This document shows, one piece after another, positions 1 through 9,754 of a DNA stretch of 64,000 nucleotides. The position numbers were made by a program, and so were the translations under genes. Each line of letters begins with the position of its first letter. The stretch's first letter is position 1. The stretch spans positions 23,751-87,750 of the forward strand of contig JADBJK010000075.1 of the NCBI GenBank assembly GCA_014874485.1, given 5' to 3'. The notes under the pieces are model-generated. The model saw only the letters and a list, made by a program, of their open reading frames with translations. It had not been told where the DNA came from and did no database searches. The stretch is from Chloroflexota bacterium (GTDB lineage Bacteria; Chloroflexota; Anaerolineae; DTLA01).

Positions 1-1262
1 TGGGCGCGTACACGCCGCTGTACGGCGCGGCGCTTCGCGTGCTGCCCGGGTTGAGCCTGTTGCGGGTTCCGGCGCGGTTCTGGATTCCGGCGCTGGGGTG
101 CGTCGCCGCGCTGGCGGGCATGGGACTGGACGCGCTCCCCGCCATCCGGCGCGATGCGAGGGCGCGGCGGTCGGCGACCCTTGGGCTGGGCGTGCTGGCC
201 GCTGGCGCAGGTGCGTTGTGCGGGGCCGCGCTGGCGACGGGCCTTGGCGATGCGACCGCTTACCTGCGGTTCGGCGTCGCAGGCGCGGTTGGCGTTGGGT
301 CGCTGGCGCTGGGAATGCGGGAGAGCGCCGATCGGGTCGCCGCCGCGCTCATCCTGTGCGCTGCGTTCGCGGACGCAACCGGCGCGGCGAGGGCGTGGTG
401 GCACCTGGCGGCGGTGGACGAAGTGGTCGCGCCCGGGCGAGAGGTCGCGGCCTATCTCGCAAGCCTGCCCGAACGCGGGCGGGTGTACTCGCCGAGTTAC
501 AGCGTGCCGCAGCAGACGGCGTGGTTCTACGGGTTGGAGATGGCAGACGGCGTAGACCCAACCCAACTGGCCCGATACCGTCGGTTCATGGCGCTGGCGG
601 GGGGCTACGAAGACACGGGGTACACCGTTACCATCCCGCCGTTTCCGCCCGACGCATCGGTGGAATCGGCGCTGCGCGACAGCAGGCCGAATGCCCGCTT
701 GCTGGGTTTACTAGACATAACGCACATCGTGGCGGCATTTCCGATTGCAGGCGACGGATGGGAGTGGGTCGGGCGGGTGGGGGGCGCATACATCTTCCGG
801 AACACCGAGGCGCTGCCGCGCGCCTGGCTGGTGCACGAGGCGGAGGTTGTCCCCGACGCCGAAGCGTTGGGGCGGCTTGAGGGCGTGGACTTGCGGCAGC
901 GAGCGGTGGTTGTCCCCGAGTGGGCGGGGGTCGTGGCGGCCGCGGGCGGCGATGCGGATGGCGATGCTGTGCGCGTTGTCGCGCGGTCGGCCAACGCGCT
1001 GGAGTTGGACGTGCAGGCTTCGGCGCCCGGCCTGTTGCTGGTGAGCGAAGTCTGGTATCCAGGGTGGCGGGCCTGGGTGGACGGGCGCGCACTGCCCGTG
1101 GCGCGGGCGGATTATCTCCTGCGCGCCGTGCCGATTGAGGAGGCCGGTGCGCATCGCGTCCGCCTGGCCTACGTGCCGGTTTGGCTCTACGTGGGGGCGG
1201 CGGTTTCGGCGGCGGCGTTTCTCGGCTACGGCATCGCAGCGGCCTGGGGAGGGAGACGGTGA
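1..1262 (+). CDS. YfhO-family membrane protein, C-terminal part (5' end outside window)
   Basis: The gene enters from the left edge. Its frame is open from base 3, and the GTG at 39 is an internal codon. The first visible residues (G-A-Y-T-P-L-Y, then a P-G-L-S-L-L-R-V-P-A-R-F stretch) match the point in YfhO proteins where an external loop meets a membrane helix. About four hydrophobic segments follow in the first 120 residues, then a soluble, probably extracytoplasmic domain of about 250 residues. A W-Y-P-G-W-R-A-W-V-D-G motif and one last membrane helix (V-W-L-Y-V-G-A-A-V) close the protein. B. subtilis YfhO takes part in glycosylating lipoteichoic acid, so transfer of a lipid-linked sugar outside the cell is a reasonable guess; the substrate is unknown. 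The stop overlaps the GTG start of the next YfhO gene. Confidence 0.85.
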   Translation, partial: GAYTPLYGAALRVLPGLSLLRVPARFWIPALGCVAALAGMGLDALPAIRRDARARRSATLGLGVLAAGAGALCGAALATGLGDATAYLRFGVAGAVGVGSLALGMRESADRVAAALILCAAFADATGAARAWWHLAAVDEVVAPGREVAAYLASLPERGRVYSPSYSVPQQTAWFYGLEMADGVDPTQLARYRRFMALAGGYEDTGYTVTIPPFPPDASVESALRDSRPNARLLGLLDITHIVAAFPIAGDGWEWVGRVGGAYIFRNTEALPRAWLVHEAEVVPDAEALGRLEGVDLRQRAVVVPEWAGVVAAAGGDADGDAVRVVARSANALELDVQASAPGLLLVSEVWYPGWRAWVDGRALPVARADYLLRAVPIEEAGAHRVRLAYVPVWLYVGAAVSAAAFLGYGIAAAWGGRR

Positions 1263-3634
1263 GGCGCTGGCAGGACGCGGCGGGCGTTGGCGTTCTCGTG
1301 CTGGCCGCGGCACTGGTGTCGTGGGATGTGCTGTTTCGGGGCCGCGTGCTCTACTGGGGCACGGCGTCGCTCCAGTTCGTGCCGTGGCATCAGTTGGCTG
1401 CCGACGCCATCCGCAGCGGCCACGCGCCCTTGTGGACCCACGCGCTGGGCAACGGCGCGCCGCTGCTGGCGAACCTTCAGTCGGCGGTGCTGTATCCGCC
1501 GAATCTGCTGTACCTCATCATGCCCACGGCGCAGGCCATGAGCGTGCTGTTCGCGCTGCATCTGGCGCTGGCGGGGCTTTTCGCGTACCTGCTGGCGCGG
1601 GCGTGGGGGTTGCGACCTGCCTCTGCGCTGATGGCGGGACTGGCTTGCGGCCTGGCGGGGTTCGCGGTGTCGCGGTCGCAGTTCGGCAGCATGACGAGCG
1701 CGTACCCCTGGCTGCCGGCTTCGGTGCTCATGGCCGAGCGCCTGTTCGCCAGGCCCTCGCTGCGGCGCGCTGTGGGGCTTGCGCTGGCGTTGGCGGTGTT
1801 CCTGTGCGCAGGCCACGCGCAGATGCTGTACTACGCGCTGCTGGTGCTCGGCGGGTACGCGCTGTGGCGAGGGTGGGCGGGAGCCCCACACGGACGGCGG
1901 GTGCGCGGGAGCGTGGTCGCCGCGGGTTGGTTGGCGCTTGCCGTCGCGCTGGGCGTGTTCCTCGCCGCGGCACAGGCGCTGCCCACCGCGGAACTGTTGG
2001 CGCAGTCGCAGCGGCCGGGCGGGCCTGACTACGAGCGGGCGATGGCGTACTCGCTCTGGCCGTGGCATCTCCTGGCCTTCCTCGCGCCCGATTTGTTCGG
2101 CAACCCCGCGCGTGCCAACTACTGGGGCTACGCCAACTATTGGGAGGACTGCGGGTTCATCGGCGTCCTGCCGCTTCTGCTGGCCGTGATGGCGGGCGCG
2201 GCTGCAATCCGCTGCTGGTTCAGGCGCAAGCCGCCCCATCCGGCGCAGGCCGACGGCGGTCCCGCGACGCCGACCCCGACGGGCTTTCTGCTTGTGGTTG
2301 CGGTGGTGGCGCTGGTCATGGCGCTGGGCAGCCACAGTCCGCTGTACCTGTTGGCCTACCGGTGGTTTCCGGGCATCGCCTGGTTCCAGGCCCCGGCGCG
2401 CTTCCTGTTCGTGTACACCTTCGCGGCGGCGATGCTGGCCGGGTTCGGGGCCGAGCGCATCGCGCCTTCGCGCAGGTGGGTGTTCTGGGGGCGGCTGACC
2501 CTGGCCGGCGGGCTGGCTGCCGCGGCCATGCTCCTCGTGCTCCAGGCGGTGCCGCCGTTCAGCGAGAGCACGTTCCCTGCGGCGCTGCTGCGGCTGGCCG
2601 TAACGGCGGCGGGCATTGGCGCATGGGCGGCGGCTTGCCCCACGCGGGGAGACCCGCGGCGCGTGGCCGCGTGGCGGTGGTCAGTGGCGGTCATCGCGCT
2701 GGTGGAACTGGCGACCTTCGGGCGGCCGCTCATCCCCACCGCGCCCCAAAGCGCCTTCGCGGGCGAAGCCGACATTCCGGCTTTCCTGCGCGAGACGGCG
2801 GGCACGGCGCGGATTCTCACGATGGACGCCTACGAGTACAACACCATGTTCGCGGGGTTCACGCGGTTCGCCGATTTCGGGCCGCAGGACGAGGCGACGG
2901 TGCGGGCGCTCCGTGCCAGCCTGCTGCCCAACTTGTGCGCACCGGAAGGGCTGGAGACGGCCAGCAACTACGACCCGCTGCTCCTTGCGCGCCACGCCGA
3001 ACTGCGCGCCCGCGCCGAGGCCGCAACCGGCGACGCGCAGAAGCGCCTGCTGGGGCTGATGAACGTGCGCTACGTCGTTGCACGCGCGGCTCCAGACGGG
3101 TGGCGCGTCGTGCGGGATTCGCCGGGGATGGTCATCGCCGAGAACGATGCGGTCTTCCCGCGCGTGCGGGTGGTGTCATGCGCGCGGCAGGTGCGTGCGC
3201 CGGACGAATGGGATCGCATCCTGCGCGATGGCGACTTCCGGCCCGATTGCGCGTGGCTGGAGACCGCGCCTGCGATTGCGACCGACGCGGCGCAGGCGGG
3301 CACGGTGCTCTCCTGGGCGGCGTCGCCCAACGGGCTGACGGTGCGCGCGCGGACGGACGGGCCGGCGTACCTGGTGTTGAGCGAGACGTACCACCAGGGC
3401 TGGCGCGCCTGGGATAACGGGGCGTCGGTGCCGGTGCTGCGTGCCGACTATGCGTTCATGGCCGTGCCCCTGGCCCAGGCGGGCGAGCACGTGGTGGAAC
3501 TGCGGTTCGCGCCCGCGTCGTGGGCGGCGGGGTGCGCCGTGTCGGGGGTGGCGCTGTTGTTCGCGGCGGGGGTGCTCCTGTGGCCCGCCGTGCGGCGCAG
3601 GGCGAAATCAGCACGCGGAGGCAGGCAAGGATGA
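1259..3634 (+). CDS. YfhO-family membrane protein
   Basis: I place the start at the GTG at 1259, which overlaps the previous stop as GTGA and has a GGGGAGGGA ribosome site just upstream. An in-frame extension back to 1181 runs into the previous gene and is less likely. The product is about 791 residues. Near residue 40 it has the YfhO signature F-V-P-W-H-Q followed by A-P-L-W-T-H-A-L-G-N-G-A-P-L-L-A and a Q-S-A-V-L-Y-P-P-N segment. About ten further membrane helices follow. An external domain from about residue 490 ends in a G-W-R-A-W motif (near 706) and a final helix. It is a paralogue of the gene before it. The family is taken to act on polyprenyl-linked sugars at the outer face of the membrane; donor and acceptor cannot be read from the sequence. 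Its stop overlaps the next start as ATGA, so the genes are translationally coupled. Confidence 0.9.
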   Translation: MRRWQDAAGVGVLVLAAALVSWDVLFRGRVLYWGTASLQFVPWHQLAADAIRSGHAPLWTHALGNGAPLLANLQSAVLYPPNLLYLIMPTAQAMSVLFALHLALAGLFAYLLARAWGLRPASALMAGLACGLAGFAVSRSQFGSMTSAYPWLPASVLMAERLFARPSLRRAVGLALALAVFLCAGHAQMLYYALLVLGGYALWRGWAGAPHGRRVRGSVVAAGWLALAVALGVFLAAAQALPTAELLAQSQRPGGPDYERAMAYSLWPWHLLAFLAPDLFGNPARANYWGYANYWEDCGFIGVLPLLLAVMAGAAAIRCWFRRKPPHPAQADGGPATPTPTGFLLVVAVVALVMALGSHSPLYLLAYRWFPGIAWFQAPARFLFVYTFAAAMLAGFGAERIAPSRRWVFWGRLTLAGGLAAAAMLLVLQAVPPFSESTFPAALLRLAVTAAGIGAWAAACPTRGDPRRVAAWRWSVAVIALVELATFGRPLIPTAPQSAFAGEADIPAFLRETAGTARILTMDAYEYNTMFAGFTRFADFGPQDEATVRALRASLLPNLCAPEGLETASNYDPLLLARHAELRARAEAATGDAQKRLLGLMNVRYVVARAAPDGWRVVRDSPGMVIAENDAVFPRVRVVSCARQVRAPDEWDRILRDGDFRPDCAWLETAPAIATDAAQAGTVLSWAASPNGLTVRARTDGPAYLVLSETYHQGWRAWDNGASVPVLRADYAFMAVPLAQAGEHVVELRFAPASWAAGCAVSGVALLFAAGVLLWPAVRRRAKSARGGRQG

Positions 3635-5229
3635 CGGCACGTTCCGCATGGGGCAGACGGTGGGGCATCCTCGCGGTGCTGGGCGTCGCCGGACTGGCGT
3701 TGGCCTTGCTCATCCACCTGCCGAAGCGCACGCCTGGGTACATGGACGCCTACTACCACTTGACGATTGCCGAGCGCATCGCGGGCGGGCAGGGGTTCAC
3801 CGAGCCGTTCGTGTGGAACTACCTGGACGTGCCCGCCGACATCCCGCATCCCAGCCACCTGTATTGGGCACCGCTGCCCAGCATCCTGGCGGCGGGAGCC
3901 ATCCGACTGCTGGGCGATTCGTACAACGCGGCCAGCCTGCCGTTCATCCTGTGCGCGGCGGCGCTGCCCCTGCTGACCTACGGCCTGGCGCGGCGGCTGG
4001 GCGCAAGCGTGCCCGAAGCGGCGGTTTCGGGGGTTCTGGTGCCGCTGGCCGGGTTCTACGCGGCGTACTGGACGTCGCCGGACAGTTTCGCGCCGTTCGC
4101 GCTGGCGGGGTGCGGCGCGCTGTGGCTCATGTCGCAGGCGCACGAGAGCCGATGGCGGGCGCTGGCGGCGGGCCTGTGCGCGGGGCTGGGGCATCTGGCG
4201 CGGCCCGATGGAGTGCTGCTCATCGCGGTTGGGCTGCTGTGGGCGGCGTGGGCGGGGGCATCGGGGCGCGCACCTCGCGGGCGGGCACTGCGGGCCGCGC
4301 TGTGGATGGTGGCGGGATACGCCGCCGTCGTGGGGCCGTGGTTCGCACGCAACTGGGCGGTCGCCGGTTCGCCGCTGGCCGGGGGTGGATTGAGCGCCCT
4401 GTTCCTGCGCGACTACGATGAACTGTACGCGGCGCGGCACATCCCTACGCTTGCGGATTACCTGGCGTGGGGCGTGGGCAACATCCTCGCATCCAAGTTG
4501 AGCGCCCTTGTGTCCAACCTTGCCCTGCTGGTGGGGGCGCTCCTGGTGGTGCTGGCTGCGCCGGCGGCGTGGGGGCTGTGGGCGGCGCGGCGGGACACGC
4601 GGCTGTGGCCCGCGCTGACGTTCGGGGCGCTGCTCCTGCTGGCGATGAGCCTGGCGTTCACGTTCCCGGGCGTTCGCGGCAGTTTCTTCCACTCGGCGGG
4701 GGCGCTTGTGCCGCTGGCGTTCGCGGCGGTCTTTCCGGGGTTGCGCGCGGGCGTGGCGTGGGCGTCGGCGCGGCGGGGGTGGAACCCGGCGCAGGCGTAC
4801 CGCGTCTTTGCCGTGGCGCTGGTGGCGATGGCGCTTGCGGTCAGCGGGATGCTGTACGCACGGGCCATCGGGGGAAGGGGCCCGGCGGTCGCGCCCTGGA
4901 ACGCGCGGTACGATGCGTATCCGCTCGTGGCGCGCTGGCTGGACGCGCACGCCGAACCGGCCGACCGGGTGCTGGTGGGCGATCCTGCGGCATTCTACTA
5001 CTACAGCGGGCGCGAGTGCGCGGCCATTCCATCCGACGGGATGGACGGCCTGCGGTTCGTGCAGGCCAAGTATCGGGTTCGCTACCTGGTGCTGGAGTAC
5101 AATCACCCGCGCTTCCTGGACGGGGTCTACCGCGGCGAGGAGACGCCGGAGGGATGGGTCGCGCGGCAGGTGTTCCACGATTCGCTTGGGGAGAAGGTTG
5201 TGGTCTATGAGATGGCCCAAGAGCGATAG
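3631..5229 (+). CDS. GT-C-type polytopic glycosyltransferase-like protein
   Basis: The ATG at 3631 overlaps the preceding stop (ATGA). The frame is open further upstream, but only inside the previous gene. The product is 532 residues with about ten hydrophobic segments. The first external loop carries G-Y-M-D-A-Y-Y-H-L (Asp39), the acidic catalytic position expected in GT-C enzymes, followed by A-E-R-I-A-G-G-Q-G-F. Such enzymes use dolichyl- or undecaprenyl-phosphate sugars to modify proteins or glycans outside the membrane. The C-terminal ~120 residues are soluble and contain D-R-V-L-V-G-D and R-Y-L-V-L-E-Y patches typical of the periplasmic domains of these proteins. It is the middle gene of an overlapping chain, so it is probably co-made with the two YfhO proteins. 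The acceptor is unknown. Confidence 0.8.
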   Translation: MTARSAWGRRWGILAVLGVAGLALALLIHLPKRTPGYMDAYYHLTIAERIAGGQGFTEPFVWNYLDVPADIPHPSHLYWAPLPSILAAGAIRLLGDSYNAASLPFILCAAALPLLTYGLARRLGASVPEAAVSGVLVPLAGFYAAYWTSPDSFAPFALAGCGALWLMSQAHESRWRALAAGLCAGLGHLARPDGVLLIAVGLLWAAWAGASGRAPRGRALRAALWMVAGYAAVVGPWFARNWAVAGSPLAGGGLSALFLRDYDELYAARHIPTLADYLAWGVGNILASKLSALVSNLALLVGALLVVLAAPAAWGLWAARRDTRLWPALTFGALLLLAMSLAFTFPGVRGSFFHSAGALVPLAFAAVFPGLRAGVAWASARRGWNPAQAYRVFAVALVAMALAVSGMLYARAIGGRGPAVAPWNARYDAYPLVARWLDAHAEPADRVLVGDPAAFYYYSGRECAAIPSDGMDGLRFVQAKYRVRYLVLEYNHPRFLDGVYRGEETPEGWVARQVFHDSLGEKVVVYEMAQER

Positions 5230-6715
5230 GGGGATTCTCGCAGCGGCGGCAGCAGTCGGCGCGGCGGGGGCGCTGGCCTACGTGGGCTACGCGGCGGCGC
5301 AGGGGTTCGCGGGCTTCCCGCTGGACGACGGCTGGATTCACCAGACCTACGCCCGCAACCTGGTGGAGACCGGCGTGTGGGCCTACGTGCCGGGCGAGGT
5401 GAGCGCGGGCTCCACGTCGCCGCTGTGGACGCTCATCCTGGCGCTGGGGTACGCGCTGGGTGTGCCCTTCCGCACGTGGACGGCGGCCGCCGGGGCGCTA
5501 TCGGTGGCGGCGGTGGCCGTGGTCGCGGACCGGGTCGCGCGGCGGCTGACCCCCTGCCCCCCGCTCGCGGGCTGGGCTGCGGCGCTGGCGTGCGCGCTGG
5601 AATGGCATCTCCTGTGGGCGGGCGCGTCGGGGATGGAGACGGCGCTGTTCGCGGCGTTGGCGCTGGCCGTGCTCGGCGGGGCGCTGGGCCTGGCACGCGA
5701 GGAGCGCCTGTGGGCGTGGCTGGGCTGGGGGCTGCTGGGCGGCGCGGCGTTTCTCACACGCCCCGAAGGGCTGCTGCCGCTGGGACTGGCCAGCGCGTGC
5801 CTGCTGGTCGCCCGACGCGCAGACTGGACGCGGGGTCGGCGCGGCGCGGCGCTGGCGCGGTACGGACTGGCCGCGGCGGGTTTCCTGGCGCTGGCGATCC
5901 CGTACCTGGTGTTCAACTGGAAGGCGTCGGGCACCATCCTGCCCAATACGTTCTACGCCAAGCAGGCCGAGTACCGCGAGGTCGCCGAGGCGCTGCCGTG
6001 GTTGGTGCGGGCGGCGCGGGTGGTCGGGGTGCAGTTCGTGGGCGGGATGGCGCTGCTGGTGCCGGGCATGGTGGCGGCGTGGCGGGACATCGCCAGGCGG
6101 CGCGACTGGATGGGGTTTCTGCCGCTCGCGTGGTGGGCGGCGACGGTGGCCCTGTACGCCACGCGCCTGCCCGTAACGTACCAGCATGGGCGGTACGTGA
6201 TGCCGGTGATTCCGGTGCTGCTGGTGTACGGCGCACCCGGCACGGTGCTGCTTGTGAAGGCGGCACGCGGCAGGGCGGGGCGCATCCTGTCGCGGGCGGT
6301 GGCGCTGGCGGCGTGCGCGGTGCTCGCGGCGTTCGTCGTGGTGGGTGCGCGGGCGTACCTGGCCGACGTGCGCATCATTGACAGCGAGATGGTGGACGTG
6401 GCGCAGTGGCTGGATGCCAACACGCCGCCCGACGCCGTGATCGCGGTGCACGACATCGGCGCGGTGGGATATTTCACGCGGCGGCCCCTGCTGGATTTGG
6501 CGGGGCTTGTCAGCCCGGAGGTGGTGCCGTTCATCCGCGACGAGAACCGCCTGTACGCCTACATCCGAGCGCGGGGGGCATCGTATCTGGTAACGTTCCC
6601 GTCGTGGTACCCGCAGATGACGGCGCGGCCCGACGTGGTGATGGTGTACCAGACCCGTTCCCCGTGGACGATTCAGGCGGGCAGCGACAACATGGCCGTG
6701 TACTATCTGCGATGA
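5207..6715 (+). CDS. GT-C-type polytopic glycosyltransferase-like protein
   Basis: The ATG at 5207 lies 23 bases inside the previous gene and has a GGAGAAGG ribosome site ten bases upstream. The product is 502 residues. A first membrane helix is followed by an external loop with F-P-L-D-D-G-W-I-H-Q-T-Y-A-R-N-L (Asp40, Asp41), the acidic pair of GT-C enzymes, then a G-S-T-S-P-L-W loop. About nine helices follow, with a short external tail containing V-A-Q-W-L-D-A-N-T-P and a G-Y-F-T-R-R-P-L-L-D-L-A-G-L segment. That tail is typical of bacterial members annotated as 'glycosyltransferase family 39 / membrane protein'. The gene closes the overlapping run 1-6715. The sugar and acceptor cannot be assigned. 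Confidence 0.8.
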   Translation: MRWPKSDRGILAAAAAVGAAGALAYVGYAAAQGFAGFPLDDGWIHQTYARNLVETGVWAYVPGEVSAGSTSPLWTLILALGYALGVPFRTWTAAAGALSVAAVAVVADRVARRLTPCPPLAGWAAALACALEWHLLWAGASGMETALFAALALAVLGGALGLAREERLWAWLGWGLLGGAAFLTRPEGLLPLGLASACLLVARRADWTRGRRGAALARYGLAAAGFLALAIPYLVFNWKASGTILPNTFYAKQAEYREVAEALPWLVRAARVVGVQFVGGMALLVPGMVAAWRDIARRRDWMGFLPLAWWAATVALYATRLPVTYQHGRYVMPVIPVLLVYGAPGTVLLVKAARGRAGRILSRAVALAACAVLAAFVVVGARAYLADVRIIDSEMVDVAQWLDANTPPDAVIAVHDIGAVGYFTRRPLLDLAGLVSPEVVPFIRDENRLYAYIRARGASYLVTFPSWYPQMTARPDVVMVYQTRSPWTIQAGSDNMAVYYLR

Positions 6716-6766
6716 GGCGGCGATTCGGCTCCAAAATCCGTAATCCGTTGCTGGCCTCATTTGTCG

Positions 6767-6841
6767 TGTCATCCTGAGCGAAGCGAAGGATCTCGGTCGG
6801 CGACGCCCAGATTCTTCGCCGCTTGGCGGCTCAGAATGACA
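6767..6841. repeat. Degenerate copy of the CATTGCGAG-type palindromic repeat
   Basis: A TGTCATCCTGAG ... CTCAGAATGACA inverted pair surrounds GCGAAGCGAAGGATCTC and GAGATT-like interior words that recur at 19083, 33115 and 63384. It lies between two genes. In-frame translation gives the familiar spurious peptide HPERSEGS. Confidence 0.8.
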
Positions 6842-6857
6842 GTTGGGGCGCGCGATT

Positions 6858-6885
6858 TTGTCGGCCCGTGTGCCTGTGATATGAT
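6858..6885 (+). promoter_or_regulatory. Candidate extended -10 promoter for the following GT-C gene
   Basis: TTGTCG (6858-6863), a 16-base spacer ending in TGA, then TATGAT (6880-6885) forms an extended -10 promoter. The predicted start of transcription is about 6892, directly at the in-frame ATG at 6893, so the message could be leaderless. Seen by eye only. Confidence 0.5.
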
Positions 6886-6892
6886 ACGCAAT

Positions 6893-9754
6893 ATGCTTGC
6901 GCAGGCTTGGATGAGCGTCAGGAATCGGCTTGGCAGGGTGAATACATGGACCGCTGCAGTCGCGCTGCTGACGCTGGCGGGCGCGGCGCTTCGCGCATTC
7001 CACCTGGGCGCACAAAGCCTGTGGTACGACGAGGGGTTCAGCGTCCACCTGGCCACCATGTCCCTGCGCGAGGCCACGGCCTGGACCGCCCGCGACGTGG
7101 CTCCGCCGCTGTACTACTACCTGCTGCACTTCTGGCTGCGCCTGTTCGGCACAAGCGAAGCCGCCGCGCGTTCGCTCTCCGCGCTCGTGGGCACGTTGAC
7201 CATCCCCGCCATGTACGCCGTGGGCAGGATGCTCTTCGGGCGACTGGCGGGGTTTCTCGCCGCGGCGCTGGTGGCGGCGTCGCCCCTGTACATCTGGTAC
7301 TCGCAGGAGACGCGCACCTACGCCCTGCTGACGTTCCTCGGCGTTGTCGCGGCGTGGTTTCTGCTCAAGGTGCTGACGGAGCAGCACGCGAGGCGTCGCC
7401 GATGGTACTGGGTCGGGCTGCTGTTCGCCGCTGCGGCCGCGAGCCTCTCGCACATGACCGGCGTGTTGCTGCTTGCCTTCTTCGCGTTGGCGTTCCTGGC
7501 GGGCTGGGCGGCGTGGGTTCGGCGTCCGAAGGTGCTGGCCGAGGGGCTTGCGGTCGCCGGGACGTTCGCGCTCCTGCACGTACCCTGGATTCTGCTTGCG
7601 GTGCGGAACCTCGGCATGTACCGGGGCTACTGGGGCGGCACATTGGGCATCGGCGGGGTTGTGCGGCGGGCGTTCCTGTCCTACTGGACGGGCGAGACGG
7701 TGTTCAGCCAGACGGCGGACGCACTGCTGCCTGGGTTCGTCGCCATCTCCATCTTGGTAGCGGTGGCGCTCCTCGCGAGGGCAGTGCGGCGTCCTGGCCC
7801 GCTGGGGGAAGCGCCGCTGCCCCGCTGGTTCGCGCTGCTGTTCCCGGCGCTGTACACGGCCTTGCCCGTGGGCCTGTTCATCGCGCTGTTTCTGAACCGG
7901 CCCAAGTTTGAGGCGCGGCACCTGCTGTTCGCGTCGCCCGGGTTGTTCCTCATCGTGGGCGGCGGGCTTGCCGTTCTGCTAGGCGGGCTGCACGTTCGTG
8001 CACGCTGGGCGCGGGTGGCGGCGCGGGGCGTGGGCATCGTGGCGCTCGTGTTCGCGCTGGGCGTGTTCGCCTATGCCGATTACAACAACTACTTTGACCC
8101 ACGCTTCCAGCGGGACGACTTTCGCAATGTGGCCCGCTATCTAAAGGAGCACATCGGCCCCAACGAGACCGTCATCCTGTGCGCGGGACATTTCTTCCCC
8201 GTGTTCCAGTACTACTTCGGCCCCGACAACTGGCATCCGCTTCCGAATGACCTCATCCTGGACGTGGACAACGTGCTGACATACCGCGTGGCCGACGACC
8301 TGAACCGCATCCTGGCGGGCAAGGACGGCGTGTGGGTGGTGTTCTGGCAGGATCACATCGCCGACCCGAACGGCATCCTGACCATGATGCTCAACGAGGA
8401 AGGCTCGCGCCTGCCGTCGGGGCCGCAGTTCTGGGGCGTGCGCTACGTGCACTGGGCGTTGAACCCGGGCGCGCACTTCTCCAGCGAGCCGCGCGTCCAG
8501 CACCCGCAACGGCTGAACTTCGGGAACCGCTTGGAGTTGCTGGGCTTCTCCGTGGGCGTCGCCGACTACCTGCTGCTGTACTGGCAGGCGCTGCAACCGC
8601 TGGACCGCGACTATTCGGTGTCGCTGCGCCTGCTGGATGCCGACGGGGAGTTCTGGGGTTCGCTGGACCGGCGGCCCGCCGGGTACTACTTCCCCACAAG
8701 CCGCTGGCGGCCAGGGGAGCCGGTGTTCGGCAGCAATCTGGTGCCCGCGCTGCCCGGAACGCCGCCCGGCGACTACTATCTGGAAGTGGTCGTGTACGAC
8801 GAGAAGACCAAGGAGCGGCTGGATGTGCTGGACGCGGCGGGAGCGCCACAGGGGCAATCCGGGCGCATTGGGCCGGTGCCCGTTCGCGCGCTGCAGCCGG
8901 CAGAGGCCGCCGACCTCCCCAACGGGCGCAGCCCGGTGATGCTGGACGGCAACCTGGGCCTGGCCGCGTGGCAGATGGACCGAGAGCAGGCGTCGCCCGG
9001 CGAGACGGTGTCGGTGGTTGGGTACTGGCAGGCAGCGGGCACGGTGGGGGCCGACTATGACGGCGTGCTCATGCTGGTGGGCAGCAACGGGGTTGTCGTG
9101 GCGGAGAAGGCCCAGCGCCTGGGCACGTCGCAGTATCCCACATCGGCGTGGGGCGCGGGGCGTCCGGTGCGGTGGGTGGCGAGGCTTCCCGTTCCGGCGG
9201 CGGCCTCGCCGGGCGCGTATGTCGTGAAGGTGGCGCTCCGCGACCGACTGAGCCGTGCTGTGGTCGGCGAGCCGCTGGTCATCGGCGAGGTGCAGGTGAG
9301 CGGGCCGGCGCGGGTGTTCACGCCGCCGCAGGTGGGGACGCGGGTCGGCGCGCAGTTCGGCTCGTGGGCGGAACTGTACGGCGCGGACGTGGGGGCGACG
9401 ACGGTTTCGCCAGGCGGTTCGCTGAAGGTTACGTTGCACTGGCTGGCGCTGGAAGAGATGCCCAAGTCCTACACTGTGTTCGTGCACCTGATTGACGCCG
9501 AGAACCGAATCTGGGCGCAGCAGGACAGCATCCCGCAAGGGGGCGCGCGGCCCACAACCGGCTGGCTCCCCGGCGAGTACATCGCCGATGCGTACACGCT
9601 GCACCTCAAGCCCGAGACGCCGCCAGGGGAGTACTGGATTGAGGTGGGCCTGTACGACGCCTCCGATCCGTCGTTCCCGCGGCTGCCGGTCTTGGGGCCT
9701 GACGGGCAACCGACGGGCGACAGGGTCTTGTTGGCAAAGATTGCCGTCCGGTGA
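6893..9754 (+). CDS. GT39-like membrane glycosyltransferase with three C-terminal beta-sandwich modules
   Basis: The frame is open from 6761, but that extension translates a repeat, so I prefer the ATG at 6893; ATGs at 6881 and 6911 are alternatives. The product is about 953 residues. The N-terminal ~480 residues are GT-C: S-L-W-Y-D-E-G-F (Asp46, Glu47) is the catalytic acidic pair of the ArnT/PMT group, then A-P-P-L-Y-Y-Y-L-L and about ten helices. After a soluble stretch come three related modules at about residues 540-665, 686-800 and 820-953. Each has a L-x-G or L-Y-G start, an H-W or Y-W strand, a Y-P-T-S-x-W or P-T-T-G-W turn, and a P-G-x-Y strand near the end. The same module occurs in three other genes of the window. 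The enzyme probably moves a lipid-linked sugar outside the cell; the modules may bind glycan or partner proteins (inference). Confidence 0.8.
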   Translation: MLAQAWMSVRNRLGRVNTWTAAVALLTLAGAALRAFHLGAQSLWYDEGFSVHLATMSLREATAWTARDVAPPLYYYLLHFWLRLFGTSEAAARSLSALVGTLTIPAMYAVGRMLFGRLAGFLAAALVAASPLYIWYSQETRTYALLTFLGVVAAWFLLKVLTEQHARRRRWYWVGLLFAAAAASLSHMTGVLLLAFFALAFLAGWAAWVRRPKVLAEGLAVAGTFALLHVPWILLAVRNLGMYRGYWGGTLGIGGVVRRAFLSYWTGETVFSQTADALLPGFVAISILVAVALLARAVRRPGPLGEAPLPRWFALLFPALYTALPVGLFIALFLNRPKFEARHLLFASPGLFLIVGGGLAVLLGGLHVRARWARVAARGVGIVALVFALGVFAYADYNNYFDPRFQRDDFRNVARYLKEHIGPNETVILCAGHFFPVFQYYFGPDNWHPLPNDLILDVDNVLTYRVADDLNRILAGKDGVWVVFWQDHIADPNGILTMMLNEEGSRLPSGPQFWGVRYVHWALNPGAHFSSEPRVQHPQRLNFGNRLELLGFSVGVADYLLLYWQALQPLDRDYSVSLRLLDADGEFWGSLDRRPAGYYFPTSRWRPGEPVFGSNLVPALPGTPPGDYYLEVVVYDEKTKERLDVLDAAGAPQGQSGRIGPVPVRALQPAEAADLPNGRSPVMLDGNLGLAAWQMDREQASPGETVSVVGYWQAAGTVGADYDGVLMLVGSNGVVVAEKAQRLGTSQYPTSAWGAGRPVRWVARLPVPAAASPGAYVVKVALRDRLSRAVVGEPLVIGEVQVSGPARVFTPPQVGTRVGAQFGSWAELYGADVGATTVSPGGSLKVTLHWLALEEMPKSYTVFVHLIDAENRIWAQQDSIPQGGARPTTGWLPGEYIADAYTLHLKPETPPGEYWIEVGLYDASDPSFPRLPVLGPDGQPTGDRVLLAKIAVR

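Noticed and set aside
6761..6892. N-terminal extension of the GT39-like gene (M-S-C-H-P-E-R-S-E-G-S ...)
   Set aside because: It is the translation of a dispersed palindromic repeat; a promoter candidate lies inside it, and conserved GT-C sequence begins only after the ATG at 6893.
3448..7921. Very long reverse-strand open frames (for example 3448-5220 and 5498-7921)
   Set aside because: They are opposite to well-supported membrane protein genes, rich in Arg/Pro/Gln/Ala, and lack domains; high G+C makes stop codons rare in those frames.
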